Source of the DNA: Rhodanobacter sp. Soil772 | GTDB lineage: Bacteria > Pseudomonadota > Gammaproteobacteria > Xanthomonadales > Rhodanobacteraceae | Assembly: GCF_001428385.1 (NCBI RefSeq) | Contig: NZ_LMSK01000003.1 | Span: 291,480-355,479, forward strand | Length of the DNA stretch: 64,000 bases | Direction of reading: 5' to 3' | Made by a program: the position numbers and the translations under genes | In this document: positions 34,252-43,197 of the stretch, one piece after another | How positions within the stretch are numbered: the stretch's first letter is position 1 | Layout of the letters: every line of letters begins with the position of its first letter | The notes under the pieces: model-generated | Told to the model about the DNA's origin: nothing | Databases searched by the model: none | What the model saw: the letters and a program-made list of their open reading frames with translations, nothing else

Positions 34252-36390
34252 ATGGTTCAAACCGTTTTCATTGCCGCCACCAGCTTGCAACCATGGCGCG
34301 ACCGTGCCGGCACGTTGCCGCCGGTGCTGGCCGATGCGCTGGATGCCTGCGCCACCCGTGTGGTGAATCAGGCCGAGTGCACCGACGTGCTGGATCTGCT
34401 CGGCGTGCTCGGTTGCGATGCGCAAACCCAGGCGGCGGCGGTGTGGTTCGAGCTGGCGCGGGTCGACCCCGCGTTGTGGGCGGAGCGCCGCGCGAAGCTG
34501 CCGGCCGAATTGCAGCGGCTGGTCGATGGTCAGCAGGCGGCCGAGCAGGTGTGGGCGCTGCATGCGCAGCGGCCGCCGCAGGGTGCGGCCGAGGGTCTGC
34601 GCCGGTTGTTGCTGGCGATCGTGCGCGACCTGCGCGTGGTGTTCGTGCTGCTGGCGCGGCAGCTGGCGCGGATGCGCGCGGTGGCGAGCGCGCCGGAGGG
34701 CGAGCGCCAGGCGCTGGCGCGGCTGACCCGCGACATCCACGCGCCGCTGGCGAACCGGCTCGGCATCTGGCAGCTGAAGTGGGAGCTGGAAGACCTGGCG
34801 TTCCGCTACCTGCAGCCGGACACCTACCGCCGCATCGCGAACCTGCTCGACGAGCGCCGCACCGATCGCGAGGTGTTCATCCGCGACTCGCTGGACGAAC
34901 TGCAGCGCGCGCTGGAAGCGGCCGGCATCCACGCCGAGCTGGCCGGGCGGCCGAAGCACATCTATTCGATCTGGAAGAAGATGCAGCGCAAGTCGCTGGA
35001 CTTCTCCGACCTGTACGACATCCGCGCGGTGCGCGTGCTGGTCGACAACATCACCGACTGCTATGCCGCGCTGGGCGTGGTGCATTCGCTGTGGCCGCAC
35101 CTGCCTGGCGAGTTCGACGACTACATCGCGCGGCCCAAGGCGAACGGCTACCAGTCGCTGCACACCGCGGTGCTGGGGCCATCCGGCAAGACCCTGGAAG
35201 TGCAGATCCGCACCCACGAGATGCACCGCGCGAACGAACTGGGCGTGGCCGCGCACTGGCGTTACAAGGAAGGCGGCAGCAGCGACGCCGAGTTCGAGGC
35301 GAAGATCGCCTGGATGCGCAAGCTGCTGGAGCCACGCGGCGAGGACGACAGTGCGCTGGCCGCCGAACTGCAGACCGAACTGCTGGAAGACCGCGTCTAC
35401 CTGCTGACCCCGAAGGGCGAGGTGTTCGACCTGGCGCGCGGCGCCACCGTGCTGGATTTCGCCTACCTGGTGCACACCGAGGTGGGCCATCGCTGCCGCG
35501 GCGCCAAGGTCAACGGCCGCATCGTGCCGCTGACGTTCCAGCCGCAAAGCGGCGACCGGGTGGAGATCCTCACCGCCAAGGTGGCCGAGCCCAGCCGCGA
35601 CTGGCTGTCGCCGCACCACGGCTACCTCAACACCGCGCGGGCGAAGGACAAGGTGCGCGCGTGGTTCCGCCGGATCGCCCACGACGCGAACCTCGCCGTG
35701 GGCCGCAGCATGTTCGAGCGCGAGCTGAAGCGGCTCGCTCTGTCGAACGCGGACGTGGGCAAGCTGCCGACTCACTTCCACCTGAAGAACCAGGACGAGC
35801 TGCTGATCGCGCTGGCGCTGGGCGAAATCACCCCCGGCCAGATCGCCCGCGTGCTGCAGGAAGCGGCGCAGCCGCCGGAACCGGCGGTCACCCAGTCCAG
35901 CGCGCCGGTAGCCTCGCGCCACGCCACGCTCGACCACAGTGCGCTCAGCATCGAGGGCATCGGCAACCTGCTGACCACGCTGGCGCGTTGCTGCCAGCCG
36001 CTGCCCGGCGACCCGGTGCGCGGCTTCATCACCAAGGGGCGCGGCGTCTCGGTGCATCGCACCGACTGCGGCAGCCTGGCACGGCTGGCGCGGCGCGACC
36101 CGGACCGGGTGATCGAGGTGAGCTGGGGCAGCGCCGCCGCGCAGGCGTACGAGGTCGACATCGAACTGCGCGGCTACGATCGCAAGGGCCTGCAGAAGGA
36201 CGTCACCAGCGTCGTCAGCAATGCCGGCACCCACATCATCGCCTCGTCCAGCCGGCTGTTCGTGCACACCGGCGAGGTGGAAATGCGCTTCACCCTGCGG
36301 GTGCGCGATTTCGAACAGCTGTCGACCCTGCTCGGCAAGCTGCTGGCGCTGCCGAACGTGATCGACGTGCGCCGGGTCGGCGTCGGCTGA
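34252..36390 (+). CDS. relA: GTP pyrophosphokinase RelA
   Basis: A 712-residue long RSH protein. The N-terminal hydrolase-like region lacks the HDxxED residues, so it is a monofunctional (p)ppGpp synthetase of RelA type. The synthetase domain is complete (KHIYSIWKKMQRK, FSDLYDIRAVRVLV, FDDYIARPKANGYQSLHTAV, EVQIRTHEMH); then TGS (VYLLTPKGEVFDLARGATVLDFAY), the zinc-finger/CC region with LARCCQPLPGD, and a C-terminal ACT domain. It makes (p)ppGpp on ribosomes stalled by uncharged tRNA. GAGGAAG at 34237-34243 decides for ATG 34252; GTG 34198 and ATG 34213 are in frame upstream. Confidence 0.95.
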   Translation: MVQTVFIAATSLQPWRDRAGTLPPVLADALDACATRVVNQAECTDVLDLLGVLGCDAQTQAAAVWFELARVDPALWAERRAKLPAELQRLVDGQQAAEQVWALHAQRPPQGAAEGLRRLLLAIVRDLRVVFVLLARQLARMRAVASAPEGERQALARLTRDIHAPLANRLGIWQLKWELEDLAFRYLQPDTYRRIANLLDERRTDREVFIRDSLDELQRALEAAGIHAELAGRPKHIYSIWKKMQRKSLDFSDLYDIRAVRVLVDNITDCYAALGVVHSLWPHLPGEFDDYIARPKANGYQSLHTAVLGPSGKTLEVQIRTHEMHRANELGVAAHWRYKEGGSSDAEFEAKIAWMRKLLEPRGEDDSALAAELQTELLEDRVYLLTPKGEVFDLARGATVLDFAYLVHTEVGHRCRGAKVNGRIVPLTFQPQSGDRVEILTAKVAEPSRDWLSPHHGYLNTARAKDKVRAWFRRIAHDANLAVGRSMFERELKRLALSNADVGKLPTHFHLKNQDELLIALALGEITPGQIARVLQEAAQPPEPAVTQSSAPVASRHATLDHSALSIEGIGNLLTTLARCCQPLPGDPVRGFITKGRGVSVHRTDCGSLARLARRDPDRVIEVSWGSAAAQAYEVDIELRGYDRKGLQKDVTSVVSNAGTHIIASSSRLFVHTGEVEMRFTLRVRDFEQLSTLLGKLLALPNVIDVRRVGVG

Positions 36391-36476
36391 ATGACCGCGC
36401 AATGCCCGCCGGTGGGCGAGCCGGTGGCTGGCGGCCCGATGTTAAGCTGCGTCGACTCCCTTCACAGCCACGGATC

Positions 36477-38159
36477 ATGAGCGGACGCCGAGACCAGCAC
36501 GACGCACATCCACCGATTCGCACCGAGCCCACCCTGGGTGATCTCGATCGACTGGATGCCCCGCGCGCGCCGGCCGCGGACGGCCTGCCGCAGGTATCGG
36601 TCGAACCGCGTCGCCCGCATGGCAGGGCCGCCGCACCGCCGCGGCGCAAACGTCGTCGTGGCTGGGTCGTTCCGTTTTTGCTGCTGCTGGCGCTCGCAGC
36701 GGTCGGCACACTCTGGCTCAGCCAGAACCGCCTGCGCGGGATGCTGCCGCGCACCGACTTCAACACGGTGCTGACGCAGGCGCAGCAGGCCTTGCAGGAT
36801 GGCCGTCTGGACGGCCAGGACGGCACCAGCGCGCGCGAACTGTTCCAGGCCGCCGCGGCGCTGGAGCCGGACAACGATCGTGCACGCGATGGCCTGCGCC
36901 AGGTCGGCCAGGCCGAGTTGGCGCAGGCCGATGCCGCGCTGCAGGCAGGGCAGATTGCACAGGCTGTGCAGCAGGCGGCGGTGGCCCGCGAACTGCTCGG
37001 CGGCGGCAGCGACATCGACCGGCTTGATCGCGCGATCGCCGGCGCGCGCGCCGCGCAGGTGCATACGGTGGACCTGGTCGACCAGGCGCAGCAGGCGCTG
37101 GCCGCCGGCAAGCTGGATGGTCCCGAGGGCGCCGGCGCGCTGTATCAGCGCGTGCTGCGCGCCGATCCCGACAATGCGGTGGCGGCACACGGGCTCGACC
37201 AGGTCGGCTACGCACTGGCGGTGCAGGCGCGCACGGCGCTGGACGCGAAGGACGGCACGACGGCCGACGCGCGCATCGAGCAACTGGCCGTGCTGCAGCC
37301 GAACAACGGTGCGCTGCCGGCGCTGCGCGCGCTGCAGGCGCAGACGCGCAAGCAGGACAACAGCGCACTGGAGGCGGCGCTCAAGGCCGGCCAGGATGCG
37401 CTGCGCGCCGGGCGCATCGACGGCAGCGGCGACGACACCGCGCTGGTCCACTTCCAGGCCGCGCTCAAGCTCGATCCGGACAACGCCCAGGCGCGCGCCG
37501 GGCTTGGCAAGGTGGCGCAGGCGCTGACCGTGCAGGCGAATGCCGCGCTCGACGACGGCGACACGGCGCAGGCGGCGAAGCTGCTCGACCGGGCGGCGGA
37601 GCTGGCGCCGAAATCGGCCGACCTCGCCGCGACGCGGGCGCGCCTGGACAAGGCGCCGCCGGCTGCGGCCGCGCCGACGGCCGCGGAGGAGGCGCCCGTA
37701 GCGGCCGTCTTGTCGCCGCAGCAGGGCGCGGCGGTGGCGCAGCTGGTGCAGCGCGCGCAGGTGGCCACGAACAACGGCGACATCATGATGCCGCCCGGCG
37801 ACAGCGCGTACGACCTGTACCGCAGCGCGCTGGCGATCGACGGCAACAACGAGGCGGCGCTGCATGGGTTGCAGGCCTTGCCCGGCCAGGTCGAGCAGCA
37901 ATTCAACCAGGCGCTCGCCGCCGGCAACCTGGGCAAGGCCGGCGACATGCTGGCGAACCTGGCCGAACTGGCGCCGGGCGATGCCGCGCAGGGCGCGTTG
38001 GGCAACCGGCTGGCCAGCGCGTGGCTGGACCAGGCCGAGCAACAGCTGGCGCGCGGCGACCGCATCGGCGCCAGCCAGTCGTTGCAGCGCGCGCGCAAGC
38101 TGTCCCCCTCCAACCCGCGCGTGCTGGACCTTGGCGTCCGCCTGCAGGGCGGCGGATGA
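36477..38159 (+). CDS. Membrane-anchored TPR-repeat protein
   Basis: A 560-residue protein with a cytoplasmic N-terminal tail rich in arginine and proline (1-60), one membrane helix (about 61-80, WVVPFLLLLALAAVG) and a periplasmic region of about 450 residues made of repeated helix pairs of the TPR kind: units such as AAALEPDNDRARDGL, RADPDNAVAAHGL and LKLDPDNAQARAGL recur roughly every 90 residues. Such repeats bind proteins, but no partner is known and no characterised family is recognised. An alanine-rich linker lies near 405-420. The next gene starts 7 bases after the stop, so the two are probably co-transcribed. Confidence 0.8.
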   Translation: MSGRRDQHDAHPPIRTEPTLGDLDRLDAPRAPAADGLPQVSVEPRRPHGRAAAPPRRKRRRGWVVPFLLLLALAAVGTLWLSQNRLRGMLPRTDFNTVLTQAQQALQDGRLDGQDGTSARELFQAAAALEPDNDRARDGLRQVGQAELAQADAALQAGQIAQAVQQAAVARELLGGGSDIDRLDRAIAGARAAQVHTVDLVDQAQQALAAGKLDGPEGAGALYQRVLRADPDNAVAAHGLDQVGYALAVQARTALDAKDGTTADARIEQLAVLQPNNGALPALRALQAQTRKQDNSALEAALKAGQDALRAGRIDGSGDDTALVHFQAALKLDPDNAQARAGLGKVAQALTVQANAALDDGDTAQAAKLLDRAAELAPKSADLAATRARLDKAPPAAAAPTAAEEAPVAAVLSPQQGAAVAQLVQRAQVATNNGDIMMPPGDSAYDLYRSALAIDGNNEAALHGLQALPGQVEQQFNQALAAGNLGKAGDMLANLAELAPGDAAQGALGNRLASAWLDQAEQQLARGDRIGASQSLQRARKLSPSNPRVLDLGVRLQGGG

Positions 38160-38166
38160 GCGCGGC

Positions 38167-39006
38167 ATGACGGTACTGGTGTTCGGCGGCAGCAGCCAGA
38201 TCGGCCATTTCCTGTTGCCGCGTCTGCTCGCCAGCGGCGAGTCGGTGCTGGCTCTGAGCCGGCAGCCGCGACCTGCGCAAGCTGGCGTGGAATGGCTGCA
38301 GGGAACCTTGCCCGACCGCGTGCCGGCGTTGCCGCCGTTGTCGGCGATCATCAGTTTCGGCCCGTTGCAGGGGCTGGCCGACTGGCTGGCGCAGGCCACC
38401 CTGGCCGACGCACCGCGAGTGATCGCCACCAGCTCGATGAGCGCCGAAACCAAACGCGATTCCAGTGTGCCGGCCGAACGCAACCTTGCGCGCCAGCTGC
38501 GCGACGGCGAAGCCGCGCTGGCCACCGCCTGCGAGCGGCACGGCTGCGCCTGGACCGTGCTGCGGCCGACCCTGGTCTACGGCGCCGGCCTGGACAAGAG
38601 CCTCACCCCGATCGCCCGCCGCGCGATGCGGCTGCGAGTGTTTCCGCTGCCGTCCGGGCGCGGCCTGCGCCAGCCGGTGCACGCGGACGACATCGCGCAG
38701 GCGGTGCTGGCCGCGCTGGAATGCCCGGCCGTGGCCGGCCGGATCCTGCCGATCGGCGGCGGCGAACGGCTGCGCTCCGGCGAGATGTTCGCGCGGGTGC
38801 GCAACAGCCTGTCGCGCAGCACCGTGCCCTTGCCGTTGCCGGGCTGGCTGTTGCGGCTGAGCCAGCGCGCGCTGCCGCCGTTGCGCGGCCCGCTGAGCCG
38901 GCTCGACAGCGACCTGATCGCCGACAACGGCGACTTGCAACGTCTGCTCGGCATTCGTCCGCGACCGTTCCGCCCCGACCCCGCGATGTGGGTATCGCCG
39001 CGCTAG
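38167..39006 (+). CDS. NAD(P)-binding atypical SDR/epimerase-like protein
   Basis: A 279-residue Rossmann-fold protein. VLVFGGSSQIGHFLLPRLLASG at the N-terminus is the dinucleotide-binding strand-loop-helix with a GGSSQIG loop, and TVLRPTLVYGAG and QPVHADDIAQAVLAALE follow the pattern of extended or atypical short-chain dehydrogenases. The catalytic YxxxK pair is not visible in its usual place after SSMSAET, so it may be an NADP-binding regulator or an enzyme with other chemistry, like the NmrA group. Substrate unknown. It follows the TPR gene closely. Confidence 0.78.
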   Translation: MTVLVFGGSSQIGHFLLPRLLASGESVLALSRQPRPAQAGVEWLQGTLPDRVPALPPLSAIISFGPLQGLADWLAQATLADAPRVIATSSMSAETKRDSSVPAERNLARQLRDGEAALATACERHGCAWTVLRPTLVYGAGLDKSLTPIARRAMRLRVFPLPSGRGLRQPVHADDIAQAVLAALECPAVAGRILPIGGGERLRSGEMFARVRNSLSRSTVPLPLPGWLLRLSQRALPPLRGPLSRLDSDLIADNGDLQRLLGIRPRPFRPDPAMWVSPR

Positions 39007-39122
39007 CCGTGCGTCGCTGCCCGCGTTTCGCCCCGAAACCGCCCGCCGTGTTCATATGCCCGCCGGGTAGCAGGCCCTATGATCGAACCACTCGATAGCC
39101 GGATTTCCCCACGTTGGCCTTG

Positions 39123-41447
39123 ATGACCCGTACTCGCTCGTTTGCGCGCCGCTGCTGGCCGTGGCTGCGCATCCCGTTCTGGATCGGCATGGGCCTGCTG
39201 TTCGGCTTCGTGCTGCCGTACACGCTGGTGTTGAACAAGCGGGTGCAGGATCGCTTCAACGAGCTGGTGTTCGCGGTGCCCACCAAGGTCTACGCGCGGC
39301 CCTTGCCGCTGGCCACCGGTACGCCGATGACGAGCGCGGCGCTGGAGCTGGAACTGACCTTCGCCGGCTACAGCAACGACGGCAAGGGCCAGGTCGCCGG
39401 CAGCTGGGTGAAGCAGGGCGCGCGCTACACGATCGCCTCGCGCGGCTACGCCGGCCCGGACGGCGGCGAGCTGCCCAAGCGCATCCGCGTCACGCTGAGC
39501 CGGGGCATGGTGCAGTCGGTGCAGGACGCAGCCAGCGGCAAGCCGATTGAACTGGCCCACCTGGACCCGGCGCGCATCGCCACGCTGTACGGTGCCAGCC
39601 AGGAAGAGCGCCGCTTCGTGCGCCTGGCCGACGTGCCGCCGCTGATGGTCAGCGGCCTGCAGGCGGTCGAGGACCGCGACTTCAACCATCACATCGGCAT
39701 CGACGTCAGCGCGATCGCGCGCGCCGCGTTCGCCAACCTGCGTGCCGGGCATACCGTGCAGGGCGGCTCCACGCTGACCCAGCAGCTGGTGCGCAACCTG
39801 TTCCTCAGCCGCGACCAGAACCTCACGCGCAAGATCAACGAGGCGCTGATGTCGCTGCTGCTGGAGGCGCACTACAGCAAGGGGCGCATCCTCGAGGCCT
39901 ACGTCAACGACGTCTTCCTCGGCCAGCAGGGCGGCCAGGCGGTGCACGGTTTCGCGGCGGCGTCGGAGTTCTACTTCGGGCGCCGGCTGGAAGACCTGCG
40001 GCCGCAGGAGATCGCGCTGCTGGTGGGCATGGTGAAGGGGCCAAGCTACTACGACCCGCGCCGCTCGCCGCAGCGTGCGCTGACCCGGCGCAACCTGGTG
40101 CTGCAGGAATTCTTCGAGACCAACCTGATCAACGCCGGCCAGCTCAATGCCGCGCAGGCGGCGCCGCTGGACATCGTCAAGAACGGCCAGCTGCCGCACA
40201 ACCGCTTCCCCGCCTTCATGGACCTGGTGCGCAAGCAGATCACCGCCGACTTCGACGAGCAGGCGCTGCGCGAGGGCAACTTGTCGATCTTCACCACGCT
40301 CGATCCGGCCGCGCAGCTGTACACCGAGCAGGCGATCACCAGCGCGCTGAAAGGCCTCGGCAAGCGCGGCGACGGCGTGCAGGCGGCGGCGGTGGTGACC
40401 AGCGCGCAGACCGGTAGCGTGCTGGCCGTGGTCGGCAGCAAGATGCCGGGCGATCCGGGCTTCAACCGCGCGCTGGATGCGCGCCGGCCGATCGGCTCGA
40501 CGATCAAGCCGTTCGTCTACCTGGTCGCGCTGACCCAGCCGGAGCGCTGGAACCTGGCCAGCATGATGGACGACAGCCCGGTCAGCCTGCGCCAGCCCGA
40601 CGGCAGTTACTGGACGCCGCAGAACGACGACCACCGCAGCCACGATCCGCTGATCATGGTCGACGCGCTGGCGCACTCGTGGAACCTGGCGACGATCCAT
40701 CTGGGGCTGCAGGTAGGCCTGCCGCGAATCCAGGCGTTCCTGAAATCGTTCGGCATCGGCGACATCAATCCCAGCCCGTCGCTCTTGATCGGCGCGCTCG
40801 ACCTGGCGCCGCTGCAGCTGACCCAGCTGTACCAGTACCTCGCCGCCGACGGTCATGCGCTGCCGCTGGTGGCGGTGCGCGGCGTGCTCGACGGCAACGG
40901 CCGCACGATCAAGCGCTACCAGGTGCAGGGCGGTCGCGGCGAATACCAGGAAGCGGTGCGCCTGACCACCTGGGCGATGCAGCAGGTGGCCGAGTACGGC
41001 ACCGCCAGCGCGCTGGGCAATTCCGCGCTGGCCTCGCTGCACGCCGCCGGCAAGACCGGCACCAGCAACGACATGCGCGACAGCTGGTTCGCCGGCTTCA
41101 CCGGCGAGCACCTGGCAGTGTTCTGGATGGGCCGCGACGACAACAAGCCGACCACCCTGTTCGGCGCCAGCGGCGGCCTGCGCGCGTGGCGCGACCTGTT
41201 CGCCAAGCTGCCGAGCCGACCGTTGTCGGCTGCGCCCGGCGAGGGGCTGGAGATGGCCTGGATCAACCCGACCAGCGGCAAGCGCACCGAATCGCAATGC
41301 GAAGGCGCGCAGCAGGTGCCGGTGATCGCCGGCACCTTGTCGGCCGATACCGAAGGCTGTTTCTGGCAAAGCCTGTTCGGCGGCAGCGACAACCCACCTT
41401 CCACCGGAGCGGCTTCCCCCGCGCCCGACGTACCGAGCGGAAACTGA
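39123..41447 (+). CDS. mrcB: Penicillin-binding protein 1B, bifunctional
   Basis: A 774-residue class A penicillin-binding protein that polymerises lipid II and cross-links peptidoglycan. After a cytoplasmic tail and one membrane helix (about 18-40) comes the UB2H-type linker typical of PBP1B (PTKVYARPLPL), then the glycosyltransferase domain with the catalytic glutamate in AVEDRDFNHHIG and STLTQQLVRNLFL, and the transpeptidase domain with S-x-x-K in PIGSTIKPFVY, SWN in AHSWNLATIH and KTG in AGKTGTSND. ATG 39123 is chosen over the TTG at 39114. Two bases separate its stop from the lipoprotein gene that follows, which may encode a partner. Confidence 0.95.
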   Translation: MTRTRSFARRCWPWLRIPFWIGMGLLFGFVLPYTLVLNKRVQDRFNELVFAVPTKVYARPLPLATGTPMTSAALELELTFAGYSNDGKGQVAGSWVKQGARYTIASRGYAGPDGGELPKRIRVTLSRGMVQSVQDAASGKPIELAHLDPARIATLYGASQEERRFVRLADVPPLMVSGLQAVEDRDFNHHIGIDVSAIARAAFANLRAGHTVQGGSTLTQQLVRNLFLSRDQNLTRKINEALMSLLLEAHYSKGRILEAYVNDVFLGQQGGQAVHGFAAASEFYFGRRLEDLRPQEIALLVGMVKGPSYYDPRRSPQRALTRRNLVLQEFFETNLINAGQLNAAQAAPLDIVKNGQLPHNRFPAFMDLVRKQITADFDEQALREGNLSIFTTLDPAAQLYTEQAITSALKGLGKRGDGVQAAAVVTSAQTGSVLAVVGSKMPGDPGFNRALDARRPIGSTIKPFVYLVALTQPERWNLASMMDDSPVSLRQPDGSYWTPQNDDHRSHDPLIMVDALAHSWNLATIHLGLQVGLPRIQAFLKSFGIGDINPSPSLLIGALDLAPLQLTQLYQYLAADGHALPLVAVRGVLDGNGRTIKRYQVQGGRGEYQEAVRLTTWAMQQVAEYGTASALGNSALASLHAAGKTGTSNDMRDSWFAGFTGEHLAVFWMGRDDNKPTTLFGASGGLRAWRDLFAKLPSRPLSAAPGEGLEMAWINPTSGKRTESQCEGAQQVPVIAGTLSADTEGCFWQSLFGGSDNPPSTGAASPAPDVPSGN

Positions 41448-41449
41448 TC

Positions 41450-41977
41450 ATGCAGTACTTGAGCAAACGTTTTTTCCCGCTGCTGCTGGCGACGGGCCTG
41501 CTGGCCGGCTGCGGCATGTTCGCCACCACGCCGCCACCGGCCGCGCAGCCACCGCTGCCGACGTATGACCAGGTCGCCGCGATCCGCGCCGCCGGCGATC
41601 GCGAGAAATCCATCATCGCCGTGAATCCGCTGCGTGACCCTGGCATCGGCGCACTGCAGGACGCCGCCAGGCGCGACGAACAGACCGGCAAATACGTCGA
41701 CGCCGCGGCCATGCTGGACCAGGCGCTGAAGCTCAGCCCGGATTCGCCCGACCTGCTGCAGGAACGCGCCGAAATGGCGGTGCGCCTGAAGGATTTTTCC
41801 GCGGCCGAAAAACTGGCCCACAAGTCCTGGTCGCTTGGCCCCAGGCTGGGCCCGCTGTGCGCGCGCAACTGGCAGACCATCGTGGAGATGCGCCTGCAGG
41901 CGCGCGATGCGAACGGCGCCGCCACGGCACGCAAGTGGGTGGGGCAGTGCCACAAGGCCGGGATTCCACGCTACTGA
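41450..41977 (+). CDS. TPR-containing lipoprotein, possible PBP1B partner
   Basis: A 175-residue lipoprotein: signal peptide ending in the lipobox LLAGC (cysteine at about 21), a proline-rich linker, then a small helical domain with one TPR-like unit (DAAAMLDQALKLSPDSPDLLQERAEM split in pieces over residues 80-110). The absence of aspartate after the lipobox cysteine predicts outer-membrane sorting by Lol. It sits 2 bases behind mrcB. In E. coli PBP1B needs the outer-membrane lipoprotein LpoB; this protein is not LpoB-like in sequence, so a similar role is only suggested by position. Confidence 0.8.
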   Translation: MQYLSKRFFPLLLATGLLAGCGMFATTPPPAAQPPLPTYDQVAAIRAAGDREKSIIAVNPLRDPGIGALQDAARRDEQTGKYVDAAAMLDQALKLSPDSPDLLQERAEMAVRLKDFSAAEKLAHKSWSLGPRLGPLCARNWQTIVEMRLQARDANGAATARKWVGQCHKAGIPRY

Positions 41978-42072
41978 GCGACCCGCCGCGCGTCATGGCG
42001 GGACATATCGGGCAAGCGCTTGCCAGAACGATCCGAGCAGTTGTTCGTCGGCGACCGGATCGGCGCGCCGTT

Positions 42073-42462
42073 TCAGAACAGCGCCGCCAACACCAGCACG
42101 ATGCCGACGATGCTCGCCGCCCAGATCAGGGTGCGCAGGTAGGGAATGCCGGCGGCATATACCGGCACGTAGGCCAGCCGGGCCCAGAAGTAGAGCTGGG
42201 CGCCGAGCACGGTCATGTTGTCGTGGCGCTGCAGCAGGTGCGCGGCCAGCACCACGGCGACGAACAGCGGAAAGGTTTCCAGGAAATTCGCGCGGGCGCG
42301 ATCCAGTCGGCCGCCGATGCCGCTGAGCGGTGGCTTCACTTCGTCGCGCGCGCTGGCGGCCCAGCCCAGTCCGCGCTGGCCGACCGAGCAGGTCGCGGCG
42401 AGCGCGATCTGCACCAGTCCCAGCACGACGCTCCACACCAGCATGCACAATTCGGTCGTCAT
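42073..42462 (-). CDS. MAPEG-family membrane protein
   Basis: A 129-residue protein with four membrane helices, of the MAPEG group (membrane-associated proteins in eicosanoid and glutathione metabolism). Signs are the first helix MLVWSVVLGLVQIALA, RARANFLETFPLFVAVVLAAHLL with the conserved arginine-asparagine-x-x-glutamate, and FWARLAYVPVYAAGIPYLRT. Eukaryotic relatives are glutathione transferases; bacterial functions are mostly unproven. ATG 42462 begins the first helix; the frame is open 14 codons upstream. It converges with the mrcB/lipoprotein operon. Confidence 0.85.
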   Translation of the reverse strand: MTTELCMLVWSVVLGLVQIALAATCSVGQRGLGWAASARDEVKPPLSGIGGRLDRARANFLETFPLFVAVVLAAHLLQRHDNMTVLGAQLYFWARLAYVPVYAAGIPYLRTLIWAASIVGIVLVLAALF

Positions 42463-42537
42463 GATGCGTCTCCCCCGTGGCGGTGCCGGCGCATGGTGAA
42501 CCATGGCCGGCGCCGCTGCCAGTAGCCGCGGCGAACG

Positions 42538-43086
42538 CTATGCCGCGCGTCTGGCGCGGACGCGGGAGAGGAACTGCTCGACCCGTTCCAGCGGGATGCG
42601 GTCGCCGGCATCGCGTCCGTAGTACGCCTCGATGATGCGGCCGTGCTCGTTGATCAGGAAGTCGGCCGGCATCAGGTTGCCGGTGTTGAGGCCGGCCAGG
42701 CCGACCAGGCGCATGCCCTTGAGCAGGGTCGGCACGCGCGTCACGATCGCTTTCAGCTTGCGCCACAGCGAACGCTCGATGCCGTAGAGCTCGTGTGCGC
42801 TCGACGTGGGATCGGCGGCGATCTGGAACGGGCGCGGCCGGTGTCCGGCGAAGCGCAGCACGTCCGCCTGCGAGGCGCTGAACACGGCGACAATGTCCAG
42901 TCCGCGCGCGGCCAGTTCCGCGTGCTGGTTGGTCAGCTCGTAGATGCGGAAATTGCAGAATGGGCAGGCAGCATCGCGGAAGAACGACAGCAGGGTGAGC
43001 CGGCCGCGGCTGCTGGTCATGATCGGCTGGCCATGGATATCGACCAGGTCGAGCGCGGGGGCCAGCTCGGGTGCGAACAGTCTCAC
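42538..43086 (-). CDS. Peroxiredoxin-like (AhpC/TSA) thioredoxin-fold protein
   Basis: A 182-residue cytosolic protein of the AhpC/TSA type. SSRGRLTLLSFFRDAACPFCNFRI has the strand-helix start of a thioredoxin fold with a CPFC pair (about residues 40-43), more like a disulfide reductase motif than the single peroxidatic cysteine of typical peroxiredoxins. Later segments (VAVFSASQADVLRFAG, PADFLINEHGRIIEAYYG) follow the fold to its end. The start is GTG 43086, with AAGGAG well spaced before it. Substrate unknown. It is divergent from the YoaA-type helicase gene, 111 bases away. Confidence 0.82.
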   Translation of the reverse strand: MRLFAPELAPALDLVDIHGQPIMTSSRGRLTLLSFFRDAACPFCNFRIYELTNQHAELAARGLDIVAVFSASQADVLRFAGHRPRPFQIAADPTSSAHELYGIERSLWRKLKAIVTRVPTLLKGMRLVGLAGLNTGNLMPADFLINEHGRIIEAYYGRDAGDRIPLERVEQFLSRVRARRAA

Positions 43087-43197
43087 GTCGGTTCTCCTTC
43101 GGTAGGCGGGCGCATGGCTGCCCAGTTGATGCGCCGGCGTTGGTCGAGGTTCCCGTTGCCGCTTTGTCGCACGCTGCCGCTCCGCCATACTTGGCGG